A DNA stretch of 64,000 nt from Chelatococcus sp. YT9 (GTDB taxonomy: Bacteria; Pseudomonadota; Alphaproteobacteria; Rhizobiales; Beijerinckiaceae), in the NCBI RefSeq assembly GCF_018398315.1, contig NZ_JAHBRW010000001.1, forward strand, positions 2,612,501 through 2,676,500. Direction: 5' to 3'. Below the pieces are notes generated by a model. The model saw only the letters and a list, made by a program, of their open reading frames with translations. It had not been told where the DNA came from and made no database searches. Position 1 is the stretch's first letter. Every line of letters starts with the position of its first letter. Both the position numbers and the translations under genes were made by a program. Shown here piece by piece: positions 35,898 through 43,830 of the stretch.

Positions 35898-37414
35898 GGC
35901 GCGGCCTCATCTACATCGTTCGAGGCCGTGGGTTCTGCAAAAGCGGCAAAGATCCGCTCTGCCTTGGCGAGGCTTTCGGCATATTCAGAAGCAGGATCGG
36001 ACAGCGCGGTAATCCCACCCCCTGCGTGGACCAGGGCCTCGCCCTCGGCCAGCATCACCGTGCGGATGAGGATGTTAAGGTCAGCTTCCCCGTTGAAGCC
36101 AAGAAAGCCGATAGATCCGCAATAGGCCTCGCGCGCTTCGCGCTCGATCTCCGCAATGATCTCCATGGCGCGGATTTTCGGCGCACCCGTCACCGATCCG
36201 CCGGGGAAAGTGGCTCCCAAAAGCTCAACGATGCCGTGGCCAGCGACGAGCTGGCCCGTCACCACGGATACGAGGTGATGGACGGACGCATAGGTCTCCA
36301 GACCGCAGACACTGGGTGTCGCCACGCTGTGGGGCCGGCAGACACGGGAGAGATCGTTGCGCAGGAGATCGACGATCATGATGTTTTCGGCGCGGTCTTT
36401 TTCGGAGGCTTCCAGCCGGGAACGCGCCCGCGCATCCTCAGCCGGATCATTGCTGCGCGCGGCCGTGCCCTTGATCGGCCGAGCCTCGACATGTTCTCCG
36501 CTCAGCTTCAGAAGCCTTTCCGGCGAGCTGGAGGCCAGGGTGAAGCCGTCGCCGGCGATGTAGGCACCGAAAGGTGCCGGATTGGTCGCGCGAAGGCGAC
36601 GGTAGAATGGCCATGCGGCGAAGCCGGTCGGGAGAGGTGCCCGAAAGCGTTGTGCAATATTCGCCTGGAAGATATCGCCTTCAAGGATGAGATCAATGAC
36701 GGCGGCAATCGCCATCTCGTAGTCGGCCTGCGTGAAATTGGAACGCCATGCGTCGCGGGTGACCGCGGCATTGGCGGGGTGCGTGGTGGGAGACGCATTG
36801 ACGATCAGGGCGTTGACGGCTTCGGCGCGGGCTCTGGCGCGTACCGCGCGGGCAGCGGGGTCGGTTTCCGGCCACCCGGTCGAGATGATCGAGGCCTTTC
36901 CCGCCAGATGGTCGAAGGCAACAACCACGTCATAGGCGTGGAGAGCGGCCGCGGGAATGGGCTTGGACCAGGCAGGTGGCACGGCAGCTCTGGGCCGATA
37001 CTCGAGAACCTGTCCGAGAGTGTAAGCGAAAAATCCCGCAAAGCCGCCCTGGAAGGGCGGTAGATCCCCGCGGTGGGGCGTCGCGAACCGCTTGAGGAGC
37101 TGGCCCAGCAGGTTCAACGCCAGAGGGGCAGGAACTTCAGTCGCCTCCCCGCTGTCGGGGGCCGACCAGCTGGCCTGTCCGTTCTCGATGAGGAAACGTC
37201 CGAAAGGGTCCGCGGCCACATAGGAGTAGCGTCCGAGCGTTTCATGCCGCATGGCGCTATCCAGAAACGTGAGATGTCGCAGGTGACCAAGGGCGTCCGC
37301 CACCGCGACCGCCTCCGTCCCGGGCGCGAGCGGCAGGACATAGGGGAGGGGCGCGTCGTCGCGTGACCGCTCCGGAGTTCCGCTCTTTTGGTCAGAACCA
37401 CTGCCTTGCTTCAC
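35894..37414 (-). CDS. pabB: Aminodeoxychorismate synthase component I
   Basis: This is a chorismate-using enzyme of about 506 residues. It has the segments ASSSPERLLKLSGEHVEARPIKGT, NIMIVDLLRNDLSRVC, FPGGSVTGAPKIRAMEII and YCGSIGFLGFNGEADLNILI, the active-site signature of the TrpE/PabB/MenF family. The PIKGT segment is typical of PabB. The likely start is GTG 37414 behind AGGCGAG; a TTG at 37459 would extend it by 15 residues. With PabA it makes 4-amino-4-deoxychorismate. It is the first gene of a three-gene operon with 4-base overlaps. Confidence 0.93.
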   Translation of the reverse strand: MKQGSGSDQKSGTPERSRDDAPLPYVLPLAPGTEAVAVADALGHLRHLTFLDSAMRHETLGRYSYVAADPFGRFLIENGQASWSAPDSGEATEVPAPLALNLLGQLLKRFATPHRGDLPPFQGGFAGFFAYTLGQVLEYRPRAAVPPAWSKPIPAAALHAYDVVVAFDHLAGKASIISTGWPETDPAARAVRARARAEAVNALIVNASPTTHPANAAVTRDAWRSNFTQADYEMAIAAVIDLILEGDIFQANIAQRFRAPLPTGFAAWPFYRRLRATNPAPFGAYIAGDGFTLASSSPERLLKLSGEHVEARPIKGTAARSNDPAEDARARSRLEASEKDRAENIMIVDLLRNDLSRVCRPHSVATPSVCGLETYASVHHLVSVVTGQLVAGHGIVELLGATFPGGSVTGAPKIRAMEIIAEIEREAREAYCGSIGFLGFNGEADLNILIRTVMLAEGEALVHAGGGITALSDPASEYAESLAKAERIFAAFAEPTASNDVDEAAP

Positions 37415-37559
37415 GACACGCTCGCCTGTTTCTGAAGACCGCCTGCCGCATCTCGGCAAATTCTAGAGCATCGCGGGCAAAAGTGTATGCGGCTTCTCGA
37501 TAAATCGGGTGCTTCATCAACGAGATAGAGTGCATCCCGATCGTGCTGCGGACGCCGAT

Positions 37560-38027
37560 CTAAGGTATGCGCTTGCCGTCACGATCGAAACTCTTGAGAT
37601 AGGTGAGGAGATTGCCGACGTCCTCATCCTTCGGCAGGCCAGAAAAGATCATCTTGGTGCCACGCAGGAAATCGCGCGGGTTCTGCAGCCAATGCTTGAG
37701 ATTGGCGTCATCCCAGGTAATGCCGGACTCCTTCATGGCGGGCGAATAGGTGTAGCCCTCGACGCTCGCGGCGGGGCGCCCTATGACGCCATTCAATTGG
37801 GGTCCTACTAAATTCCGCGCGCCTTCTCCGACTTGATGGCACGCGCGGCACTTGCGGAATACGGCCTCACCCGCCGCGGCGTCTTGGGCATGAGCCGGAG
37901 CGGTTCCGGGGAGGGCCAATGCAACAACAACGATCGCTATCGATGCGAAGGCCAGCGTACCACCCGACCGGGCACACCTCACGCGGCGACATTTCCCTGA
38001 ATCGCGCGCATCGCCGGCAATTTTCAT
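37560..38027 (-). CDS. Class I c-type cytochrome (c2/c552-like)
   Basis: This 155-residue protein has an N-terminal basic stretch and one hydrophobic segment (LAFASIAIVVVALALPGT), with likely cleavage after AHA. The heme site CRACH is near residue 60 and the distal Met ligand is probably in TKMIFSGLPKDEDV near residue 127. The order GPQLNGVIGR after the heme motif is typical of cytochrome c2. Its ATG overlaps the folK stop (ATGA), so it is the last gene of the long overlapping operon. It should carry electrons in the periplasm. Its link to folate genes has no evident metabolic reason. Confidence 0.9.
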   Translation of the reverse strand: MKIAGDARDSGKCRRVRCARSGGTLAFASIAIVVVALALPGTAPAHAQDAAAGEAVFRKCRACHQVGEGARNLVGPQLNGVIGRPAASVEGYTYSPAMKESGITWDDANLKHWLQNPRDFLRGTKMIFSGLPKDEDVGNLLTYLKSFDRDGKRIP

Positions 38028-38503
38028 GGTGTCATCCTCTCAATTCCCGCGATGTCCACCTCAGCAAGCCAATCAGCCACAGGCCGCCCGCCGATGACGA
38101 GCGTGGGTGCGATTTCCGCCAGAGGTACAAGCACGAAGGCACGCTGGGTGAGGTGAGGATGCGGCAGGGTCAGGCTAGCGGTTGCTATTGCCCGGTCGTC
38201 ATAGGTCAGGAGATCGATGTCGATGACGCGCGGTCCCCATCTCTCCAGCCGCTCCCGGCCCAGTTGTCGCTCGACAGTCAGGCATTGCGCGAGGAGAGCC
38301 TCGGGCGCGAGCGCCGTCTCGACCCGGGCGCAGGCATTGACGAACCAGTCCTGGTCCAGCTTGCCCCACGGGGGCGTGCGATAGTCGCCTGAGCGCGCCT
38401 TGACGGCGACATCCATCGCGCCGGCCAGCAGGTCTAGGGCACGCGCGATCGTCGCACGCTTGTCGCCGAGATTGCTGCCGAGGCAGATGTAGGCTTCAGC
38501 CAC
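38024..38503 (-). CDS. folK: 2-amino-4-hydroxy-6-hydroxymethyldihydropteridine pyrophosphokinase
   Basis: This 159-residue HPPK transfers pyrophosphate from ATP to the pterin before coupling to pABA. Signatures are YICLGSNLGDK at the N-terminus, SGDYRTPPWGKLDQDWFVNA, ERWGPRVIDIDLLTYDD (the substrate- and ATP-binding stretch), and LPHPHLTQRAFVLVPLAEI. Its start lies 8 bases inside the end of folB, and its stop overlaps the cytochrome c gene by 4 bases. Length is normal. Confidence 0.95.
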   Translation of the reverse strand: MAEAYICLGSNLGDKRATIARALDLLAGAMDVAVKARSGDYRTPPWGKLDQDWFVNACARVETALAPEALLAQCLTVERQLGRERLERWGPRVIDIDLLTYDDRAIATASLTLPHPHLTQRAFVLVPLAEIAPTLVIGGRPVADWLAEVDIAGIERMTP

Positions 38504-38876
38504 CGCGCACCCGCGTGATCTTCACGGCGACGCTGTCAATGATCGCCGGCACGGGAGCCGAAGGCTTCTCGACCTCGACGCTGATGCGCTCGACGCGCGG
38601 GAATTCCGCCAGTGCCTCGTCGGCTACCGTTTGCGCCAGCGCTTCGATGAGACGAAAGCGGCGGCTCGTCGCGACACGTGTCACCAGGGCGGTCATCTGC
38701 CCATAGCAGACCGTCTCGTTCCAATCGTCACTTTTGCCGGCAGGCTCAGCGTCGAAGCCGATATCGAGCGATACATAGAAGCGCTGCCCGAGCTTCTCTT
38801 CTTCGTCGTTATTGCCGTGATACGCGAAAACGGCGATGCGCCGGATGAGAATGTGGTCGAGGGGCCGTGTGGTCAT
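38496..38876 (-). CDS. folB: Dihydroneopterin aldolase
   Basis: This 126-residue enzyme splits dihydroneopterin to hydroxymethyl-dihydropterin and glycolaldehyde. Family marks are the N-terminal IRRIAVFAYHGNNDEEEKLGQRF, the conserved Tyr in the VCYG segment, LIEALAQTVADEALAEF with the catalytic-region Glu, and VEKPSAPVP with the catalytic Lys near residue 102. The start overlaps folP by 4 bases, and the 3' end overlaps folK by 8 bases. Confidence 0.94.
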   Translation of the reverse strand: MTTRPLDHILIRRIAVFAYHGNNDEEEKLGQRFYVSLDIGFDAEPAGKSDDWNETVCYGQMTALVTRVATSRRFRLIEALAQTVADEALAEFPRVERISVEVEKPSAPVPAIIDSVAVKITRVRGG

Positions 38877-39745
38877 GGCGCACTCCTTGGGGTGGGTTCC
38901 CCGGTCAGGACATCGAGGCGCGCGGGGTTCTGCACCGCATCGAAGATCCGGCAGGCGTCGCGGTGGGGGGCGACGTCGTGGACGCGAATAATGTCGGCTC
39001 CATTGGCGAGCGCCAGGACGTGGGCGGCGAGCGAGCCGGCGAGGCGTTCGCCGGCGGGCCGGCCGGTCACGAGTCCAATGGTGGACTTGCGCGACGCACC
39101 GACGAGGAGAGGGCAGCCGAGCACCCTGAGCTCCCTCAGCCGCTGGAGAGCGACCAGGTTCTGCGCCGGCGTCTTGCCGAAGCCGATGCCGGGATCGAGG
39201 ATGACATTGCCCCGCGGGACACCGGCTCGGTCGGCCAGCTCCAACGTCCGCATGAAGAAGGCCTTGATGTCCGCGATAATATCGAGAGCGGGATCGATCG
39301 CTTCCCGATTGTGCATCGCGATAACCGGCAGCCCGTGCGCTGCCGCCACGCCTGCCATGGCAGGATCCCGCTGAAGGCCCCAGATGTCATTGATGATGGA
39401 CGCTCCCGCTGCGATGGCAGCCTCCGCCGTCCTGGCCTTGTAGGTGTCAATCGAGATCGGCAGCTGGTGCCGCGCGGTGATCGCTGTGATGACAGGAATG
39501 ACGCGGGCGATTTCCTCCTCCGCAGGGATTTCCGTGTGGCCCGGCCGTGTCGATTCCCCGCCGACATCGACGATGTCAGCGCCCTCACTCACGAGACGGG
39601 CCGTCTGTGCGACCGCCGCCTCATGGGTCGCGAAGAGGCCGCCGTCGGAAAAGGAATCGGGCGTCACGTTGAGAATGCCCATGATCAACGGGCGCCGGCC
39701 GAGATCCGGAAGAAGAGGGCGCTTTGGACCAGTCGCGTGCACCAT
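38873..39745 (-). CDS. folP: Dihydropteroate synthase
   Basis: This 290-residue TIM-barrel enzyme joins pABA with the pterin pyrophosphate. Both signature loops are present: MGILNVTPDSFSDGG near residue 20 and DVGGESTRPG near residue 57, followed by SIDTYKA, NDIWG and DPGIGFGKT. The third loop has VGASRKSTIG. The frame is open far upstream (to 40288), but the ATG at 39745 fits the family and overlaps the last base of the previous stop (TGATG). It is the sulfonamide target, and no resistance-type insertion is seen in the loops. Confidence 0.95.
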   Translation of the reverse strand: MVHATGPKRPLLPDLGRRPLIMGILNVTPDSFSDGGLFATHEAAVAQTARLVSEGADIVDVGGESTRPGHTEIPAEEEIARVIPVITAITARHQLPISIDTYKARTAEAAIAAGASIINDIWGLQRDPAMAGVAAAHGLPVIAMHNREAIDPALDIIADIKAFFMRTLELADRAGVPRGNVILDPGIGFGKTPAQNLVALQRLRELRVLGCPLLVGASRKSTIGLVTGRPAGERLAGSLAAHVLALANGADIIRVHDVAPHRDACRIFDAVQNPARLDVLTGEPTPRSAP

Positions 39746-40803
39746 CAAACGGTCTCGGTCACCTTGTTGAGGTGGGGCGGGCGGTCGGGATCGAAGCCGC
39801 GCTCGCGGGCCACCGCGTCCGCCAGCGGATAGAAGCTCTGGATCAGCGCGATGGGTGCGGCAAGCGGATCGATCCCAGCCGCGAGTGGCAGGGTCACCAC
39901 ACCGCGCTCCCTCAGTCCATCGCCGGCTGGCCCGGCGATGATCACGGGTACGCCGCGATCCCGCAGACGGCCGATGAGCTCGCGGGTTCCCTTCAACGTC
40001 TCGTCGGGCTGGCTCAGGACGAGGACGGGGAAGTCGGGACCAGCGAGTGCCTGCGGCCCATGCATCACCTCGGCCGCGCTGACGGCCTCCGCATGCAGGC
40101 CGGCCGTCTCCTTCAGTTTGAGGGCCGCTTCCTGCGCCACGGCGAAGCCCGTGCCGCGTCCGACGACATAAAGATTCCGGGCCGCGATAAGGGGCGCTAC
40201 TGCAGGGTCCCAATCTTGCTCCAGCGCGCTCCCGAGCGTCTCCGGGAGGGCGGCCACGGCCTTCTTGAGCGCTGCGTCGTCGCTCCAATCCGCGGTGATC
40301 AGAAGACCCGCGGCGAGCGAGGTGATGAACGACTTCGTGGCGGCCACGCTGCGCTCGGGGCCGGCCTGCAGCGGCAGAACCACCTCGGACAACGCCGCCA
40401 GCGGCGAGGTGGCATCGTTGACGACCGCGACCGTGGTCGCGCCTTCCTCGCGCGCGCTTTCGGCGAGATGCAGGAGGTCCGGGCTGCGGCCGGACTGGGA
40501 AATGGCGAGGAACAGCGCGTCCGCGACGCGCAGCTTGGCCTGGTAGACAGAGCTGATCGACGGCCCGACGGAAGCGGTGACGACACCGAGACGGATCTCG
40601 AAGAGATATTTGGCGAAGGTCGCCGCGTTGTCGGAGCTGCCGCGGGCGCAGGTCACGGCGAAACGGGGCGGAGCGGCGCGCAACCGCTGTCCCAGCGCTG
40701 TCGTCAATGCGCTGTTTTCGGCGATGAGGCGCGCGACGGCTCCCGGCGCCTCGCGGCTCTCGCGCAGCATGGCGGTGTCACGATTGGCGGCATCGGAGAT
40801 CAT
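39745..40803 (-). CDS. SIS-domain sugar-phosphate isomerase/deaminase (GlmS-like, NagB-II type)
   Basis: This 352-residue protein has two SIS domains and no glutaminase domain. The first domain has CARGSSDNAATFAKYLFE and ISQSGRSPDLLHL, and the second has VVGRGTGFAVAQEAALKLKE and AEVMHGPQAL. This is the arrangement of NagB-II glucosamine-6-phosphate deaminases. The upstream frame to 40947 lacks family similarity, so the ATG at 40803, which overlaps the kinase stop (ATGA), is taken. Pairing with an N-acetylglucosamine-kinase-like gene suggests amino-sugar catabolism or cell-wall recycling. Its stop overlaps the folP start. Confidence 0.86.
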   Translation of the reverse strand: MISDAANRDTAMLRESREAPGAVARLIAENSALTTALGQRLRAAPPRFAVTCARGSSDNAATFAKYLFEIRLGVVTASVGPSISSVYQAKLRVADALFLAISQSGRSPDLLHLAESAREEGATTVAVVNDATSPLAALSEVVLPLQAGPERSVAATKSFITSLAAGLLITADWSDDAALKKAVAALPETLGSALEQDWDPAVAPLIAARNLYVVGRGTGFAVAQEAALKLKETAGLHAEAVSAAEVMHGPQALAGPDFPVLVLSQPDETLKGTRELIGRLRDRGVPVIIAGPAGDGLRERGVVTLPLAAGIDPLAAPIALIQSFYPLADAVARERGFDPDRPPHLNKVTETV

Positions 40804-41723
40804 GGTCGGGTCCCTGGTGATAGGTCGTCCTGGAGCGCTGCGCCATCCCACGACGGGCGGGCGTGCTGCCGTGCCATCAGGATAGCGCCATCGATGGCGT
40901 CGGCTATGGGGGTGACGACGTGATGACGCGATTGGGGAGAAAGCCACGGAAGAAGCGGGCCCGCGAGCCCACCTAGCAAGGCGACGGTCGGCGCGCGGAG
41001 TGCCACGAGCCGCGCGATCAGCGCATCCGCGTCACCGGCTGCGGCCGTGACAATGGCGCTTGCCACAGGATCCCCGGCGGAGGCATGGGCGATGATTGTC
41101 GGCGTATGGCTCGCGAAATCCCCGGGCGTCGCTGCGTCCGCCCAATCCACGATCGCCTCGGCGCTATTGCCGAAGGCGCCAAGCAGTTCATCCGTCAGGG
41201 CCGAACGCGGCCCGAGTTGATCAAAGGCCAGCACGGCACGCCGAATACCTTCGCGGCCAATCACCGCGCCGCTGCCACCGTCCGAGACGATGGAGCCGTA
41301 GCCGCCGACGGAATGGCGTACACCCCGGACGACGGCGAAACCGCAGGACCCGGTGCCGAGGATGAGAATGGCGCCATCTGCACCGTGGGTAGCGCCAAGC
41401 CACGCCACGTAGGCATCCGTGTCGACGCTGACGCTCGCGAAAGGATGCGGCAGTGCCTTGAGCAGCGCCAACGGCTTGGACTGCGCCGCGCCCGCGAGAC
41501 CCAATCCGGCGTGCATGCGAGGGAAGGCGTCGTCAGGAAGGCCTCCGGCTCTCGCTGCCTCCCTTGCGGCGTCGAGGATAGAAGCCATCACCCTGTCAGG
41601 CCCGAGGCGGACATTGGCTGGACCGCCCCGGCCCTCGCCGATGAGCTGCCCCTTCGCATCACGGATACGCGCCCGGCAGTGGGTTCCGCCGCCATCGACG
41701 CCGATGAAAAGCGCGTCCGTCAT
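40800..41723 (-). CDS. BadF/BcrA-family ATPase, probable N-acetylglucosamine kinase
   Basis: In this 307-residue ASKHA-fold protein the phosphate-1 loop is GVDGGGTHCRARI at residues 8-20, followed by GLGLAGA, the phosphate-2 loop ILGTGSCGFAV and SDGGSGAVIGREGIR. These are typical of bacterial N-acetylglucosamine or glucosamine kinases in the BadF family. A 5' frame extension to 41789 is rich in Gly and Arg and unlikely. It is the first gene of the run of overlapping genes through folP, folB, folK and cytochrome c. Role: phosphorylating an imported or recycled amino sugar before the SIS enzyme acts. Confidence 0.86.
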   Translation of the reverse strand: MTDALFIGVDGGGTHCRARIRDAKGQLIGEGRGGPANVRLGPDRVMASILDAAREAARAGGLPDDAFPRMHAGLGLAGAAQSKPLALLKALPHPFASVSVDTDAYVAWLGATHGADGAILILGTGSCGFAVVRGVRHSVGGYGSIVSDGGSGAVIGREGIRRAVLAFDQLGPRSALTDELLGAFGNSAEAIVDWADAATPGDFASHTPTIIAHASAGDPVASAIVTAAAGDADALIARLVALRAPTVALLGGLAGPLLPWLSPQSRHHVVTPIADAIDGAILMARQHARPSWDGAALQDDLSPGTRP

Positions 41724-41894
41724 GACCGTCCACTGACCTCCGCCACCGAATCCACCCCGTCGCGCGCCGACGGGTGGCCGGCAGAACACGGCGTCATGGC
41801 CTTCATGTCAAATGGTCATTCCGCCGCCCCGGTGGCAAGATCCAGGGCAAAGTTCTCTTGCCTGCTTTGCGTGCCAGAAAGATCCGGGTTGCAG

Positions 41895-41911
41895 CCGCAT
41901 TCTAAATGCGG
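41895..41911 (-). terminator. Weak hairpin after cysK
   Basis: CCGCATT (41895-41901) and AATGCGG (41905-41911) form a perfect 7-bp stem with a 3-base loop, 16 bases after the cysK stop on the minus strand. No T tract follows, so it is a weak terminator or a transcript-stabilising hairpin. Confidence 0.35.
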
Positions 41912-41926
41912 AGGAACGCGCAGGCT

Positions 41927-42958
41927 TCACTCCAGCGGTGGCTTGATCGTCGTCGTGCCTTCCAACCACGGAGGGGTGGGCAAGCCCTTCTGACGGAGGA
42001 AAGCGGGATTGAAAAGCTTGGACTGGTAGCGATTTCCGTAGTCGCAGAGCATGGTCACGATGGTATGGCCGGGGCCGAGATGGCGCGCGAGGCGTATCGC
42101 ACCGGCCACATTGATGCCGGTTGAGCCGCCGAGGCACAGGCCTTCGTGCTGCAGCAACTCGAAGATGACCGGCAAGGCCTCGGCGTCCGGGATCTGGAAT
42201 GACAGGTCAACCGGCGCGCCTTCCAGGTTCTTGGTAATGCGGCCCTGGCCGATACCCTCGGTGATCGAGGAACCTTCGGACTTCAGTTCGCCATGGGTGT
42301 AGTAGTTGTGCAGCGCGGCGCCCATGGGGTCGGCGAGTGCGACCACGACCTTCGGATTGCGCTCCTTCAGGGCAAGGCCCACGCCGGCCAGTGTGCCGCC
42401 GCTGCCGACAGAGGCGATGAAGCCATCGACCTTCCCGTCAGTCTGTGCCCAGATCTCCGGCCCGGTCGTCTCAAGATGCGCCTGCCGGTTGGCGACGTTG
42501 TCGAACTGGTTGGCCCAGACGGCGCCTTCCGGCGTCTCCGCGGCCAGTTTCTCCGCCAGCCGACCAGCGACCTTCACGTAGTTGTTCGGGTTGGCGTAGG
42601 GCACTGCCGGCACTTCGATGAGCTCCGCTCCCAGCAGGCGCAGCGCGTCCTTCTTCTCCTGCGATTGCGTCTCGGGAATGACGATGACCGTGCGGAAGCC
42701 AAGCGCGTTCGCAACGACGGCAAGCCCGATGCCGGTATTTCCCGCGGTGCCTTCAACGATGGTCCCGCCAGGACGCAACTGCCCTTTCGCCACGGCGTCC
42801 TTGATCAGGTAAAGCCCGGCCCGGTCCTTCACGGACTGGCCGGGATTGAGAAATTCAGCCTTGCCGAGAATGGTGCAACCCGTCAGCTCCGACGCATGCT
42901 TGAGGCGGATCAGCGGCGTGTTGCCGATGAGTTCGATCACGCTAGGGACAAAGGACAT
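41927..42958 (-). CDS. cysK: Cysteine synthase A (O-acetylserine sulfhydrylase)
   Basis: This 343-residue PLP enzyme makes cysteine from O-acetylserine and sulfide. The N-terminal IGNTPLIRLKHASE, the PLP-lysine motif NPGQSVKDRAGLYLI, the substrate loop EGTAGNTGIG, and the phosphate-binding GSGGTLAGVG are all intact. The open frame extends to 43057, but ATG 42958 (MSFVPSVIELIG) fits the family best; 43000 is also possible. It is transcribed away from the LysM gene. An Rrf2 regulator lies 8 kb away; a link through cysteine sensing is possible but unproven. Confidence 0.93.
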   Translation of the reverse strand: MSFVPSVIELIGNTPLIRLKHASELTGCTILGKAEFLNPGQSVKDRAGLYLIKDAVAKGQLRPGGTIVEGTAGNTGIGLAVVANALGFRTVIVIPETQSQEKKDALRLLGAELIEVPAVPYANPNNYVKVAGRLAEKLAAETPEGAVWANQFDNVANRQAHLETTGPEIWAQTDGKVDGFIASVGSGGTLAGVGLALKERNPKVVVALADPMGAALHNYYTHGELKSEGSSITEGIGQGRITKNLEGAPVDLSFQIPDAEALPVIFELLQHEGLCLGGSTGINVAGAIRLARHLGPGHTIVTMLCDYGNRYQSKLFNPAFLRQKGLPTPPWLEGTTTIKPPLE

Positions 42959-43180
42959 GGCAAACAGCCTCACGGTGGCGTGCGACGAGATCTTCATGCA
43001 GATAGGATAGCACCGGCTCATTGTCCATGGATGCGCGGGGAAGACTTCTAAAAACATATTCTGTATGTATTTTTGGCTTTGCTGCGACTGCCATGGGACA
43101 GATGAAACAAGTGCGGCTAAGGTACGCTATTGTAGGCGTGCGGCATCCAAGCCGCGCTGGAAAGTGCAGGGAGAACCACT

Positions 43181-43624
43181 ATGGGACTGTTCAGCTTCAT
43201 CAAGGAAGCCGGTGAAAAGCTCTTCGGCGCCAGCGAGGCGAAGGCCGCAACGCCGGAGGAATTGAAGAAAGAGATCGAGAAGAACGGTCTCAAGGCCGAT
43301 GGTCTCGAAATCGCCGTCGACGGTGATAAGGTCTCTGTCAAGGGCAAGACCGTTTCGACCGAAGAGGCTGAGAAGATCATCCTTGCGCTCGGCAATACCA
43401 TCGGTGTCGCGAGCGTCGACAACGGCCTCGCCGTCGAGAAGGAAGCGGCTGCGGCTGTCATGTACACAGTGAAGAAAGGCGATACGCTCTGGAAGATCGC
43501 CGAGGCCAACTATGGCAAGGCCAATGGCGCCAAATACACCGTCATCTTCGAAGCGAATAAGCCGATGCTGAGCCACCCCGACAAGATCTATCCCGGCCAG
43601 GTCCTGCGCATTCCCGCGCTGTAG
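43181..43624 (+). CDS. BON-LysM protein (Kbp/YgaU-like)
   Basis: In this 147-residue protein residues about 20-85 form a BON-type domain (LKADGLEIAVDGDKVSVKG, then VASVDNGLAVE). Residues about 95-147 form a LysM domain starting YTVKKGDTLWKIAEANYG and ending IYPGQVLRIPAL. There is no signal peptide, as in the E. coli potassium-binding Kbp (YgaU), which is cytoplasmic and stress-induced. The same two-domain order and similar length make this the best match. An AGGGAGAA ribosome site lies just before the ATG. A palindromic repeat follows the gene. Confidence 0.92.
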   Translation: MGLFSFIKEAGEKLFGASEAKAATPEELKKEIEKNGLKADGLEIAVDGDKVSVKGKTVSTEEAEKIILALGNTIGVASVDNGLAVEKEAAAAVMYTVKKGDTLWKIAEANYGKANGAKYTVIFEANKPMLSHPDKIYPGQVLRIPAL

Positions 43625-43659
43625 GACCAAGCGGTACCGGGGATGCCCTACGGATCACC

Positions 43660-43694
43660 ATCGGGATCACCGGGCTTGTCCCGGTGATCCCGAT
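43660..43694. repeat. Palindromic intergenic element, copy 1
   Basis: ATCGGGATCACCGGG (43660-43674) and CCCGGTGATCCCGAT (43680-43694) form a perfect 15-bp stem with loop CTTGT. It follows the LysM gene. Its core GGGCTTGTCCC resembles the small palindromic elements that are dispersed between genes in many Rhizobiales. Confidence 0.75.
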
Positions 43695-43719
43695 CGGAAG
43701 GGCGTCTCACCTTATCGAG

Positions 43720-43742
43720 ATGGCCGGGACAAGCCCGGCCAT
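43720..43742. repeat. Palindromic intergenic element, copy 2
   Basis: ATGGCCGGG (43720-43728) and CCCGGCCAT (43734-43742) form a perfect 9-bp stem with loop ACAAG, the complement of the loop in copy 1. The two together make a mosaic of stems 25 bases apart in the gap between the LysM gene and the convergent ABC transporter gene. They may terminate transcripts in both directions. Confidence 0.7.
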
Positions 43743-43830
43743 GACAACAAGGGAACGTTGGATAGGGATTGGTTTGGGTTGACTACGACAAGATGCGTGT
43801 CGCGCGGCCTCTTCCCTGGGATGCCACCCT

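Noticed and set aside
36026-37063. Long open frame of 345 codons opposite pabB
   Set aside because: It is antisense to a gene with clear family motifs and has the Arg/Gly/Asp-rich look of GC-rich shadow frames. The same holds for 4089-5039, 11121-11843, 25528-26736, 47960-49195 and 51045-52406.
43050-43075. AT-rich dyad ACATA-TTCTG-TATGT between cysK and the LysM gene as an operator
   Set aside because: The arms are only 5 bp and the flanking bases do not extend the symmetry, so it is within chance for an AT-rich promoter region.
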